From IMG/VR virus record IMGVR_UViG_3300020194_001722, positions 1 to 30,498 of that record: 30,498 nt of DNA; one strand, 5' to 3'. Shown piece by piece: positions 15,935 to 23,280 of the stretch; positions within the stretch are counted from its first letter, which is position 1; the number at the start of each line of letters is the position of its first letter. This stretch comes from a virus. Position numbers and translations under genes: made by a program. Under the pieces are notes generated by a model. The model was given only the letters and a program-made list of their open reading frames with translations. It was not told the origin of the DNA and did not search any database.

Positions 15935-16363
15935 TTAGATGTTAGACACAACTGCAACTGTAGTTCCACCCACATCGATAGTAGCATCGTCTGAAGTAGA
16001 AGTTGAACTCGCTCTACATCTCACTGATCCTAACGCTTGTAGGTAAGTCTGCATGTTTGCCGCCGCCGCTGTCTGTGGTGATGCTGGAGTACCAGTTCCT
16101 GTGTTTGCCCAAGAATCTGATCTCTCAACTGCCACAGTGATAACACCGTTGGTTGTTGTTACATTATAGTACTTCAAAGTACCTCTTGTTTGGATCGCTT
16201 GTAAAATTCTGTCCACGATTCCATCTTTGTGCGTGTTCCCATCGATGTCAACTGCTGTTGTTGAACTGTCTTTGACCGTTACTGTGAAGTACTCGATCGC
16301 AACGTCACCAAATGTAGTTGTATCTGCTACGAAAACCGCATTGTTGTTTGAGTTAATTGCCAT
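15935..16363 (-). CDS. Small probable virion protein, member 1 of a related trio
   Basis: A 142-residue protein beginning MAINSNNNAV, with DVAIEYFTVTVKDSS near 20-34, a helical ILQAIQTRGTLKYYN segment and an Ala/Ser/Thr-rich C-terminus. It is the first gene of the trio. Its AAGGAGG, seven bases before the ATG, is the strongest ribosome site in the window. Upstream come a 7-bp hairpin and an ACTAAATA late box, giving an unusually structured leader. It is probably a high-copy virion component, possibly head decoration; no catalytic or membrane features are seen. Confidence 0.7.
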   Translation of the reverse strand: MAINSNNNAVFVADTTTFGDVAIEYFTVTVKDSSTTAVDIDGNTHKDGIVDRILQAIQTRGTLKYYNVTTTNGVITVAVERSDSWANTGTGTPASPQTAAAANMQTYLQALGSVRCRASSTSTSDDATIDVGGTTVAVVSNI

Positions 16364-16398
16364 TTTTAATCCTCCTTTTTTTCTGATTCAAATGACTA

Positions 16399-16417
16399 TG
16401 ATCCCGCTCAGGGATCA
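16399..16417 (-). promoter_or_regulatory. Leader hairpin ahead of the structural trio
   Basis: TGATCCC at 16399-16405 and GGGATCA at 16411-16417 form a perfect 7-bp stem with a 5-base loop. It lies between the ACTAAATA box and the AAGGAGG site of the gene at 15935-16363. There is no T-tract directly after it, so it is not a terminator; a role in mRNA stability or 5' end protection is a reasonable guess. Confidence 0.6.
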
Positions 16418-16426
16418 AGTTGCAAG

Positions 16427-16434
16427 TATTTAGT
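16427..16434 (-). promoter_or_regulatory. Late promoter box variant ACTAAATA
   Basis: Minus-strand ACTAAATA lies 63 bases before the first gene of the structural trio. Initiation about six bases downstream would place the hairpin at the very 5' end of the transcript. Confidence 0.5.
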
Positions 16435-16462
16435 GGTAAGATTGGTAAATTATGCTGTAATA

Positions 16463-17062
16463 TTAAGATTTAAGCCACACTTCGTCACTCTTTGTTCGTT
16501 TTATGAACTTGTAACCTAGATCTTTCAGTATAGACTCACATTTCACAACAACATCAATCCTCTTGTCCCTTTTCATTTCGATGTTGATCACGGGATCGTT
16601 CTTGCTCAATGTTTCCCTCGCTCCGTTCAGTAATGGTATTTCAAAACCGTCAACGTCTATCTTCACGAAGTCAATGTTGGTCAATCCAAAACTGTCAAGT
16701 GTCCTGCAGTCTATGTCTCCGTCCTCTTCATGTAACACTGTTGAGTTAAAGTCTTGCTTGGCCTTGTGCTCTTTGTTGGACAGTCCATAAGGCCAGAGCA
16801 ATACATTTTTCTCTTGTATGTTCTTCTCGAAACATTCTCTGAAGTTGGGGTTTGGTTCAAAACACACCACACTCTGGAATCTTTTGGCCAGGGGCCTTGT
16901 CCACTGTCCGATGTTGCTACCTATGTCCAGGCACACACGCCATTGCTTGACGTATTTCAAACTGGCATCTCTCTGTGCCTGCTGTCCGTTGCCCGCGTCT
17001 TCTAGATATGTTGGTTCTGTGTGCTGACCGTAGAGTACCCAGTAACTATTTTCGTTTGGCAT
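16463..17062 (-). CDS. FkbM-family SAM-dependent methyltransferase (second copy)
   Basis: A 199-residue protein from the ATG at 17062. It has the SAM loop VCLDIGSNIGQW, the acidic strand end CFEPNPNF and the family signature FVKIDVDGFEIPLLNGA, with a C-terminal beta region. It should O-methylate a sugar or another small molecule. The same frame stays open to a GTG at 17146, but that extension coincides with the cysteine-rich gene in another frame and has no family-like content, so I prefer 17062. It overlaps the cysteine-rich gene by 17 bases. It is not closely similar to the FkbM protein at 169-807, so the two were probably acquired separately. Confidence 0.85.
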   Translation of the reverse strand: MPNENSYWVLYGQHTEPTYLEDAGNGQQAQRDASLKYVKQWRVCLDIGSNIGQWTRPLAKRFQSVVCFEPNPNFRECFEKNIQEKNVLLWPYGLSNKEHKAKQDFNSTVLHEEDGDIDCRTLDSFGLTNIDFVKIDVDGFEIPLLNGARETLSKNDPVINIEMKRDKRIDVVVKCESILKDLGYKFIKRTKSDEVWLKS

Positions 17063-17162
17063 CGCACTCTTTACATGCACAGTCTGGACAATCTCTGCAC
17101 TCGGTACAGGATTTTCTACAGTGCTGTTCACACCCACACTTCTCACAGATATATTTGATCAT
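17046..17162 (-). CDS. 38-residue cysteine-rich mini-protein
   Basis: A short open frame, MIKYICEKCGCEQHC onward, with ten cysteines in 38 residues at positions 6, 9, 11, 15, 19, 22, 25, 28, 30 and 33, most in CxxC or CxC spacing, and a basic C-terminus (DAKRK). This pattern indicates a metal-binding peptide (zinc, iron-sulfur or copper/metallothionein-like). It starts two bases after the TAA of the upstream gene, a classic coupled start, and overlaps the FkbM gene by 17 bases. The regular cysteine spacing would be unlikely by chance, and the FkbM frame over the same bases is uninformative. The function is unknown; I infer metal binding only. Confidence 0.7.
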   Translation of the reverse strand: MIKYICEKCGCEQHCRKSCTECRDCPDCACKECDAKRK

Positions 17163-17164
17163 TA

Positions 17165-17725
17165 TTATAGTTCCTTGAATTTCTTTAGTATGTCAGTGTT
17201 GGGAAGTTTGGCCTGTAATTGCTGTTGCAGTCTGTGTAGGGTCTGCATCTTCATCTTTGAATCCAACTTCGTATAGTTGGCCACTGCTCGCCTGATGTTC
17301 TTGAGGTTGGCGTCTGTTATGTTAAGTGCCCTCTCAAGATGTGTTAGATTCTTGTAATGATCCTCCCAGGTCCTCAGATACCTCCTCAGTGCCATCACCG
17401 GTAACGGCTGTCTCTGCCTCATGGCCTGTGCCTGGTCCTTGTTCTTGAGCTTCTTGGTTATCTCGGGATCACCCGACACGATGGCCAACATGTTTGATAG
17501 ATCATTGTTGATCATCCTGACTTGGTCGAAAGTTCCCTTGGCCATGGTCTGATCTGCGTATGACTTAGCAAAAACTATTGTGTCCTTGTGTTGGCTCATT
17601 AAGGCCAGTGCGAGGAAACTGAGATATATCCTCTCTGTGACCTCTGGGAAAGTAAATCTCTGCAAGTCACTATGCCGTCTTATTACCTTGCCCTCAGATA
17701 CATACTTTAAAAATGGTGTTAACAT
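17165..17725 (-). CDS. Unknown helical, basic protein
   Basis: A 186-residue, strongly helical and basic protein, not recognised. It opens MLTPFLKYVSEGK and has many Arg and Lys residues plus an end segment rich in Gln, Lys and Leu (MQTLHRLQQQLQAKL). No membrane segments or signal. The frame is open to a GTG at 17767, but a perfect TATAAATA box at 17731-17738 followed by five bases and ATG fixes the start at 17725. A structural or assembly role is suggested by the late box. It starts 19 bases from the divergent plus-strand glycosyltransferase-like gene. Confidence 0.75.
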   Translation of the reverse strand: MLTPFLKYVSEGKVIRRHSDLQRFTFPEVTERIYLSFLALALMSQHKDTIVFAKSYADQTMAKGTFDQVRMINNDLSNMLAIVSGDPEITKKLKNKDQAQAMRQRQPLPVMALRRYLRTWEDHYKNLTHLERALNITDANLKNIRRAVANYTKLDSKMKMQTLHRLQQQLQAKLPNTDILKKFKEL

Positions 17726-17730
17726 ACGGA

Positions 17731-17738
17731 TATTTATA
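17731..17738 (-). promoter_or_regulatory. Perfect T4 late promoter box TATAAATA
   Basis: This is an exact match to the T4 late consensus on the minus strand, five bases (TCCGT) before the ATG at 17725. On the plus strand the same bases read TATTTATA, six bases before the ATG of the divergent gene at 17745, so this 19-base gap may serve both directions. Confidence 0.75.
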
Positions 17739-17744
17739 GGCGAT

Positions 17745-18782
17745 ATGCAACGAAACTTTATTCTCACAGACGTGATGAAGACCGGTGATCACCTCAAACT
17801 GGAACAATTTATTAATTCACACAGTTTATCAGATCAGGCCTTTGATATGACTGGCGAGTATTATACCTTGCACAACTACAACCTAGACAGTTATGATCGC
17901 AAGTTTGCTGTCATAGACATGGGCAAACAGAATTTTCGAATCAAGGATAATAAAGATTTTGTCTTAGAATTACAAAGACGTTGTGAACTATTACACAGCC
18001 AAGGATTTGTGTTTATCAAGGCCAATCCGTGGGAATCACAGGAGAACTGCAAACAGATAGCACAGTTTCCAGAAATAGAAATAAAGCATATCAAGTGGAC
18101 CGGTGGGGTGAGTTGGTTTTGGTGTTTCATGTACAACAAACACAAGAATAATAGATTTAATTTTGATCACCTAAGCAAAAAGTATGACTTCCTGTATCTC
18201 AACAAGGAACCAAGAGCACACAGGCAAAAATTGTATAAGAAATTATTTGACAATGGTATATTAGAAAACAGTCTGCACACACGTTGGCCAGATAGGAAAC
18301 TGCCTGCGGAGTATGAACTGCCATGGGCACAGGACTATCCACGGTACGGCAAGGACCAAGACATGTTCGAGAAGCCATACAACGACACTGCTTGTAGTAT
18401 TATTTCAGAGACCAACGACAACGACTATGAAGTATTCATGACAGAGAAAATATGGAAACCAATCATAGCACAACAATTCTTCGTAGTTCATGGCAATTAC
18501 CTTTACCTACAAAGATTACGAGAAATGGGGTTTAAGACTTTCAACAATTACTTCGAAGAAGCATACGACTTAGACAGAGATCCAGATGTGAGAATTAACA
18601 CCATAGTTGATGTTTGTGACAGGTTACGTGATGCTCCGTGGCAAGACTTTTATCTGCAGAGCCAACTATTAAGACAACACAATTATGATAATTTTTTCAA
18701 TAAAGAGAAATTAAGTTTGGAAGTCAACAAGACCCTAGAACTATTTCTTGAATTTGCTGATACCGGTCAAGTTCCTACGTGA
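17745..18782 (+). CDS. Glycosyltransferase-like protein, paralogue 2 of 3
   Basis: A 345-residue protein from the ATG at 17745 (MQRNFILTD); the open frame extends upstream but lies antisense to the neighbouring gene there. The C-terminal block matches the proteins at 10500-11588 and 26941-27999: IISET near 219-223, TEK at 233-235, QFFVVHGNYLYLQRLREMGFKTF and an EEAYDL segment. The middle (YDFLYLNKEPRAHRQKLY) resembles the start of the second domain in exostosin/fucosyltransferase-like GT-B proteins. Probable sugar transferase with unknown donor. It is isolated on the plus strand, faces the gene at 17165-17725, and its 3' end overlaps the convergent gene at 18741 by 42 bases. Confidence 0.65.
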   Translation: MQRNFILTDVMKTGDHLKLEQFINSHSLSDQAFDMTGEYYTLHNYNLDSYDRKFAVIDMGKQNFRIKDNKDFVLELQRRCELLHSQGFVFIKANPWESQENCKQIAQFPEIEIKHIKWTGGVSWFWCFMYNKHKNNRFNFDHLSKKYDFLYLNKEPRAHRQKLYKKLFDNGILENSLHTRWPDRKLPAEYELPWAQDYPRYGKDQDMFEKPYNDTACSIISETNDNDYEVFMTEKIWKPIIAQQFFVVHGNYLYLQRLREMGFKTFNNYFEEAYDLDRDPDVRINTIVDVCDRLRDAPWQDFYLQSQLLRQHNYDNFFNKEKLSLEVNKTLELFLEFADTGQVPT

Positions 18783-19955
18783 GAATCCCAACCTATCTAC
18801 TAACTTGACAGCATTGCCTGACCTGTCCACAGCAACGAATCCCTCTGGCTCCGTGACAACCAATCCACCGTCGGTTTGTTGGAATGATCCTATGGCCTGT
18901 GCCTGGTTCATCTTCTTGAGAACGAATGCTTTCATGGTCTGCACTGCTTTGTAGAACATCAGCATGGCCTGTAGTGGTTTCTTTGCCCTGTTAAGGAAAA
19001 CGGGCATCTGTTTCATCTTGTCCTGTCTCAGTTGCAAGGCCTTCTGTGCCTTGAGTCCTGACATCTGCTGTTGCATTCTGTCTGCGTAGAACTTCTTGAA
19101 TCCTAGAAGGAACTTGTTGACATCACTTGGCAACTGGCCTTGTTTGACCATTGCGTTGATGTACATCTGGAACATGGGTATGAAGTCTTGGTTCTGTCCC
19201 AACACACTGGATAGGTTTTGTGGAACACCACTTAATAGTGTCTCTAATTTTTCTATTCCGTTATAGAATTGTTTTGTCTCTGCATCTGTGAACTTGGCCG
19301 ACCCTGACACATCTTTGTAAGTGGCATTGTCAAAGAACACATCATTGCTTTTGGCAAATGAACTTATATCTGCTCCGCCTTGTGCGTTCATGTCTGCCAG
19401 GGAGTCACCCACATAAGTTGTGTGGAATATTATGCCAACTTTGGCTCTGTCTATCTGTTTGCCCAATTCACTTGCTTCGGGAACCGCGTAGGTGATTGTG
19501 TTTGGAGTAAATGTTAAATTTGGTTTACCATCAACGTTTTTACGTGTAATGTCTTCGTCAGTGAATAAAAGATCACCTTGCACTACCCCTTGGATGTTTA
19601 GTTTTTTTAGATGGACCAAACACTTGAGCAGTTTCTGTCCCAGGTCGTCCGTTCCGTGATTGTTCGCTATGTCTCGTTTGGTGTAGTTGATTTTTGCGTT
19701 CTTGGCAAACACGGATTTCGTTCCAACAAAGAATTTACCATTGTCTGGATTAGTACCACACACCACAGCAGGGGCACCATCCCACTTGACAGACACACTC
19801 ATTGATTCTGAACTTGTGCCTTTAAGTGTCAATAGTAATCCTCTGAAGTACTCCAGCACTGCTTTACCACCCTCATAGCCGTCAGTGATAACAATGTCCT
19901 CGATGTGTTCCAGGTGCGTCCTTTTGAATTCGGTAAGGACATCTTCTATCAACAT
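18741..19955 (-). CDS. KxDG-motif nucleotidyltransferase/ligase-like protein (DUF6267-like)
   Basis: A 404-residue protein. The N-terminal half has SVKWDGAPAV with K57-W-D-G60, matching motif I (KxDG, the AMP-accepting lysine) of DNA and RNA ligases. VVQGDLLF (124-131) resembles motif III, and VGIIFHTTYVG (173-183) resembles the later strand motifs; GKFFVGTK (73-80) fits the strand after motif I. The C-terminal half is helical, basic and Gln-rich, without a known domain. I recall similar proteins in T4-like marine phages labelled DUF6267; this is from memory. A polynucleotide ligase or related nucleotidyltransferase activity is inferred. It starts two bases after the gene upstream and overlaps a convergent gene by 42 bases. 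Confidence 0.6.
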   Translation of the reverse strand: MLIEDVLTEFKRTHLEHIEDIVITDGYEGGKAVLEYFRGLLLTLKGTSSESMSVSVKWDGAPAVVCGTNPDNGKFFVGTKSVFAKNAKINYTKRDIANNHGTDDLGQKLLKCLVHLKKLNIQGVVQGDLLFTDEDITRKNVDGKPNLTFTPNTITYAVPEASELGKQIDRAKVGIIFHTTYVGDSLADMNAQGGADISSFAKSNDVFFDNATYKDVSGSAKFTDAETKQFYNGIEKLETLLSGVPQNLSSVLGQNQDFIPMFQMYINAMVKQGQLPSDVNKFLLGFKKFYADRMQQQMSGLKAQKALQLRQDKMKQMPVFLNRAKKPLQAMLMFYKAVQTMKAFVLKKMNQAQAIGSFQQTDGGLVVTEPEGFVAVDRSGNAVKLVDRLGFSRRNLTGISKFKK

Positions 19956-19957
19956 TG

Positions 19958-20257
19958 TTAGTCCTCTTGGTATTCGCCGTCTTTTATCTTAAGGATGTTT
20001 TCTTTAATGTCTTTGTTTTCTTTGATTCTTGCGACACCTTTTGTGAATTTAGATGCATCCATGTTTTTCAGTGCAGAGTTAAATTTTTTCTCTAGTTTGA
20101 ACGCTGTGTCTTGATCGAAGTTTTCCCTGATGTAGGTCATCAGCCTGATCGCACTTTCCAGGATGTGAGAGGCCCTGCTTTCCACGACCTCTTCCTTGTC
20201 TCTTCTGAGAGGCATTGAGCTCAGTTCTTCTAATAGACTTTTAGTGTGTTTTTGCAT
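19958..20257 (-). CDS. Small charged helical protein
   Basis: A 99-residue protein, not recognised, made of charged helices (LLEELSSMPLRRDKEEVVES and later KKFNSALKNMDASKF) with an acidic C-terminus (KDGEYQED). No membrane segment. Its stop is two bases before the ATG of the ligase-like gene, so the two are very likely co-translated and may act together. The start is six bases after an AGTAAATA late box. Confidence 0.7.
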   Translation of the reverse strand: MQKHTKSLLEELSSMPLRRDKEEVVESRASHILESAIRLMTYIRENFDQDTAFKLEKKFNSALKNMDASKFTKGVARIKENKDIKENILKIKDGEYQED

Positions 20258-20263
20258 TGTAGG

Positions 20264-20271
20264 TATTTACT
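20264..20271 (-). promoter_or_regulatory. Late promoter box variant AGTAAATA
   Basis: Minus-strand AGTAAATA lies six bases before the ATG at 20257. It would drive the small helical protein and the ligase-like gene as a near-leaderless late transcript. Confidence 0.6.
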
Positions 20272-20300
20272 TCTTATTGTAACACAATTTTAGTATAAGT

Positions 20301-20966
20301 CTACTGGGAGACCAGTTTTTTATACACGAAATACTTACGTTGGTTGGTGTCATCACGTATATCTAGCACTTTTAAGTTAAAAATTTCTGCCAGTTCTATG
20401 ATAAAAGGCACATTCCAAGCAAAGAACTCTATCCAGTCCGCCTCAGGCTTATCGTGTTGCACTCCTGGGTTTACCCTGAAGAACATGGTACCTCCCTCTG
20501 CCAACAGGTTCACACATCTTGATACCTCCTCAATTATTTTGTCCCTGTTACCAAAGTTAACCGAACCCAGACACATGATCACGTCAAACCGTTGATCCGT
20601 CTTGTAGTCCAGTGTGCTGACCTGTAGGTCCGCTCGATCGTTGTAGGGGTCAATGCCTATGAGATTATCTATCTTGCCCTTGAACTCGTTATAACCACAG
20701 CCTACATCAAGAACTGCCCTTGGTTTGAGACTGTTCACTTCGTCGATAAGTGCCACACCCGAGTACTTCCATTTCTTCATGTCGTTCTGCCAGTACTTGG
20801 AGAAGTACTTGTGCAGGCAGGCGTCGTCTATGGCCTCCACGTATTGCTCCAGTGTGTCGCAACGTTCCACTTCCACACCGAATGTTTCCAAGATGTATGG
20901 TTGTGTTATCTTCGTGAGATCGTTTTGGCTATGTGCCAATAATTGGGCAAATATTTTTTTGTTCAT
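20301..20966 (-). CDS. Class I SAM-dependent methyltransferase
   Basis: A 221-residue protein with the Rossmann-type motif I VLDVGCGYNEFKG (about 85-97), motif II IGIDPYNDRADL, a FDVIMCLGSVNFG strand (motif IV region) and LAEGGTMFFRVNPG (motif V/VI region). This is the methyltransferase-11/25 type acting on small molecules; the substrate is unknown. A TATAAT at 20974-20979 (minus strand) lies seven bases before the ATG. The gene is separated by 31 bases from the oxygenase upstream and may belong to the same tailoring cluster. Confidence 0.85.
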   Translation of the reverse strand: MNKKIFAQLLAHSQNDLTKITQPYILETFGVEVERCDTLEQYVEAIDDACLHKYFSKYWQNDMKKWKYSGVALIDEVNSLKPRAVLDVGCGYNEFKGKIDNLIGIDPYNDRADLQVSTLDYKTDQRFDVIMCLGSVNFGNRDKIIEEVSRCVNLLAEGGTMFFRVNPGVQHDKPEADWIEFFAWNVPFIIELAEIFNLKVLDIRDDTNQRKYFVYKKLVSQ

Positions 20967-20997
20967 ACACTATATTATATTATTGTAAACTTAAGGT

Positions 20998-21654
20998 CTA
21001 TATCTTTTTCTTGATGGGCTTCGACAGTATCTCTCTGGTCTGATCTGTCATGACCCCTGTGATTACCAACATGGGTCTGGGCTTGTTGCTGGCGTTTGCG
21101 GTTGCGTGTGGAATGTTCTGCCAATCGAATTTGTGTATGTCTCCTGTTCTCCATCTGTCGAACTGTTCATTTCCATACATCAGGAACTGTCCAGGTTCCC
21201 AGTCCTGTAGCATCACCATTATACGGACAACATTGTTTGGATCAGCATCCAAATCATACAGTTTGTCTATGTGCATGTTCAATACCTCACCTGTGAACTG
21301 CACGTGTAGTTTAGACTTGGTCGATGACAATTCAAAAAAATCTGTCATCTTCTGTAGTGTTGGACATCTTGTAAAATCTTTCAGTCCCCTGTATATGGTC
21401 ATCTTGGGATCAGCACCTGATGTCCTTAGATCATTCTCTTCTGCTTCTACATCGACATTGACGTCTTCCCTGCCTGTGCCTTCCCTACGGTTACCCCAGT
21501 TCAGGGGTTTGGCATCTTCTATAACTGCCTGTAGTTCGGTCTGCCAGCCACCCGTGAACTTGCCCAGATGTTGCACACAGTCTGTGTCCCGGTGCCACTT
21601 GTTGAAGTGATAGTTGCTTCTTGCTCTTGCGTCTTCCCAATTACTTGTAGACAT
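20998..21654 (-). CDS. 2-oxoglutarate/Fe(II)-dependent oxygenase
   Basis: A 218-residue protein. The double-stranded beta-helix core shows the iron triad H128-I-D130 (NMHIDK) and H183 (IPHATAN), with R193 (KPRPMLVITG) as the 2-oxoglutarate ligand, at the spacing usual for the family. It should hydroxylate or otherwise oxidise a substrate using oxygen and 2-oxoglutarate. I chose the ATG at 21654 (MSTSNW), which overlaps the end of the sulfotransferase-like gene by 14 bases; the frame is open to 21702 but that part lies within the previous gene. The same transcript carries tctA, tctC and the sulfotransferase-like gene. Confidence 0.85.
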   Translation of the reverse strand: MSTSNWEDARARSNYHFNKWHRDTDCVQHLGKFTGGWQTELQAVIEDAKPLNWGNRREGTGREDVNVDVEAEENDLRTSGADPKMTIYRGLKDFTRCPTLQKMTDFFELSSTKSKLHVQFTGEVLNMHIDKLYDLDADPNNVVRIMVMLQDWEPGQFLMYGNEQFDRWRTGDIHKFDWQNIPHATANASNKPRPMLVITGVMTDQTREILSKPIKKKI

Positions 21655-22234
21655 ATACTTCGATTCCTTTTGTTTGGTAATCGTGAAATTTTTGATGTTC
21701 ACCCTTTGGCGATTTTATATCAAGCATTTTACACAACTCGATATTGTTACTTACTCTATTAATTTTGTTACTATTGTCTTTTATGAACTGCATTGTGTCT
21801 CGGTTTTCTGCCTGTATGTGTTCCCACATGAGGTCGAGGTTCACAAAGTGTTGGTAGTTTGGATATGTGATTGTGAACTCGCCACACAGTTTCCACCATT
21901 CAAGGCATTCAAAATCGTTCCTGTACACCATGACAATGGGATGGCCTAGATCCTTGAGATGATCCAGCTCGTGTGCAAAGGTGTGTGATTTTATTATCCT
22001 CTTGCCTGTACCTGAGAAAGGCAGATCCCAGTTATCTGGTGTGGCCCTGAACTCCATTCCTGGATCAAAGTAGGCTCCAATGTGCATGAGATGTCTGCGT
22101 CCAGGGGTATCGGCATCGTGCCAGTAGGTTCTTTCTTCTGAATAGTCGGTGTGATCTATGTCCTCACTCCAGTAGATATTCTTGACGACACTACTCCACT
22201 TTGATCCCGGCGCCCCTGTGAACAGTATGTACAT
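21641..22234 (-). CDS. Sulfotransferase-like P-loop protein
   Basis: A 197-residue protein beginning MYILFTGAPGSKWSSV, a strand followed by a Gly/Ser/Lys loop like the 5'-phosphosulfate-binding loop of sulfotransferases. RIIKSHTFAHEL (about 79-90) and IVMVYRND (about 100-107) resemble the catalytic-His and 3'-phosphate-binding (Arg105) segments. If correct it transfers sulfate from PAPS to a sugar or small molecule; a kinase-like P-loop is the alternative. No PAPS synthesis gene is in the window. Its ATG shares one base with the stop of tctC (TAATG), so expression is coupled to the transporter genes. Confidence 0.6.
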   Translation of the reverse strand: MYILFTGAPGSKWSSVVKNIYWSEDIDHTDYSEERTYWHDADTPGRRHLMHIGAYFDPGMEFRATPDNWDLPFSGTGKRIIKSHTFAHELDHLKDLGHPIVMVYRNDFECLEWWKLCGEFTITYPNYQHFVNLDLMWEHIQAENRDTMQFIKDNSNKINRVSNNIELCKMLDIKSPKGEHQKFHDYQTKGIEVYVYK

Positions 22235-23280
22235 TATTTGGTCAGCTCTTCCTTGTAGATCGCATTGTAACCCAACTGATTCTTTCCAAAATCAGACAGT
22301 GTTTTCAATGCACCCGGTGTGATGAATGACTTCAGCGTCCTCACTGCGGCGTCACCCTCTGCACCCGTTCTCCATTCGTACTTGCCGACCTTCTTCTCGA
22401 TTGCGGCCACTGACTCTGGATCCTTGATCATCTTATCGAGTGCGGCCACAAGTTTGTCCTTGTTTGGATTGCCTGTGTTGACCCAGAATGCTTTCTGTAG
22501 TGCATCTCTCCAACTCTTGACAAGTTTGTATGCATCATAGAAGTCACCACTCGGTGCAACTCCATACGTGGATTCATAAAGTGCTTCGAATGTTGGCTCT
22601 GTGAAGTTGGGATCGGCGTCATGCTCGCCCGTTTTCACGTTCAGTAGTCCATGATGAAACCAAGTGTATGCGTCACCCTTGCCTATCACCGGCATCACGT
22701 GTTTCTTGTATGCGGCAGGGTTTTCCCTGGTTGCGTTCAAGTCACCCCTGATGAATGCAAGTCTTCTCTCAGACCCTTTCATTCCTTTGACCCAAACAAT
22801 CTTGTCTTCGAATGTTTTGATAGGATCACCGTCAGGTCCTGTGAGCAACATCACGATGGCCATGATCTCCGGGGTCATTCCAGATCCTGATGGAAACTTT
22901 ATTGGTCCGTTTGTCGTGTCCGCTTTGTTCCTAGCACCCACGATGATGTTGAGGTTCATGTGTCCAATAGATTCCCAATCGAAGTAGTTGTATTCCACAG
23001 GCTCCACAAGGTATGATATACCGTTACCACCATGTGATACCAGTATGGTCTTGTCATCGAACCTCAGTTTGTTTTGGAACTCGTTTGGTCCCAGTTGGTC
23101 TCTTGCTCCTGGCTTGTAGATGAGGTTGATCTTCTCACCTAGGTGTTTCTCCCATTCCGCTACAACTATCTGTGCCCACACAGAAGTTCCACCAGATGGT
23201 TTTTGTGGCACGATCAAGTTGTAATCTGCCAAGGCTGTTGTTGTCATCAACACCAACGCCATTATTGTTTTCTTAAGCAT
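22234..23280 (-). CDS. tctC: Periplasmic solute-binding protein of a tripartite tricarboxylate-type transporter
   Basis: A 348-residue protein with a clear signal peptide: MLKK, a hydrophobic core and an ALA-D cleavage site after about residue 18. The mature start YNLIVPQKPSGGTSVWA and the following YKPGARDQLG segment match the 'Bug'/TctC family opening (VPxxPGGxxD, then (R)PGAxG). It is somewhat longer and more divergent than bacterial TctC proteins (about 320 residues). It should bind a carboxylate-type solute in the periplasm and pass it to TctA; the ligand cannot be read from sequence. It overlaps tctA by eight bases, and GAGGAG 11 bases upstream is a good ribosome site. A bacterial transporter gene in a phage is an auxiliary metabolic gene. 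Confidence 0.85.
   Translation of the reverse strand: MLKKTIMALVLMTTTALADYNLIVPQKPSGGTSVWAQIVVAEWEKHLGEKINLIYKPGARDQLGPNEFQNKLRFDDKTILVSHGGNGISYLVEPVEYNYFDWESIGHMNLNIIVGARNKADTTNGPIKFPSGSGMTPEIMAIVMLLTGPDGDPIKTFEDKIVWVKGMKGSERRLAFIRGDLNATRENPAAYKKHVMPVIGKGDAYTWFHHGLLNVKTGEHDADPNFTEPTFEALYESTYGVAPSGDFYDAYKLVKSWRDALQKAFWVNTGNPNKDKLVAALDKMIKDPESVAAIEKKVGKYEWRTGAEGDAAVRTLKSFITPGALKTLSDFGKNQLGYNAIYKEELTK

Noticed and set aside
16399-16417. The TGATCCC/GGGATCA hairpin as a terminator for the FkbM gene
   Set aside because: It is 46 bases past the FkbM stop, has no T-tract directly after it on the minus strand, and lies between a late box and a strong ribosome site, so a leader element fits better.
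17063-17146. GTG-started N-terminal extension of the second FkbM protein
   Set aside because: The same bases encode the cysteine-rich mini-protein in another frame with far stronger coding character and a coupled start.
21050-21610. 186-codon plus-strand open frame
   Set aside because: It is antisense to the 2OG-Fe(II) oxygenase, whose iron triad and cofactor arginine are all present. The reverse frame is Ser/Cys-rich with no recognisable features.
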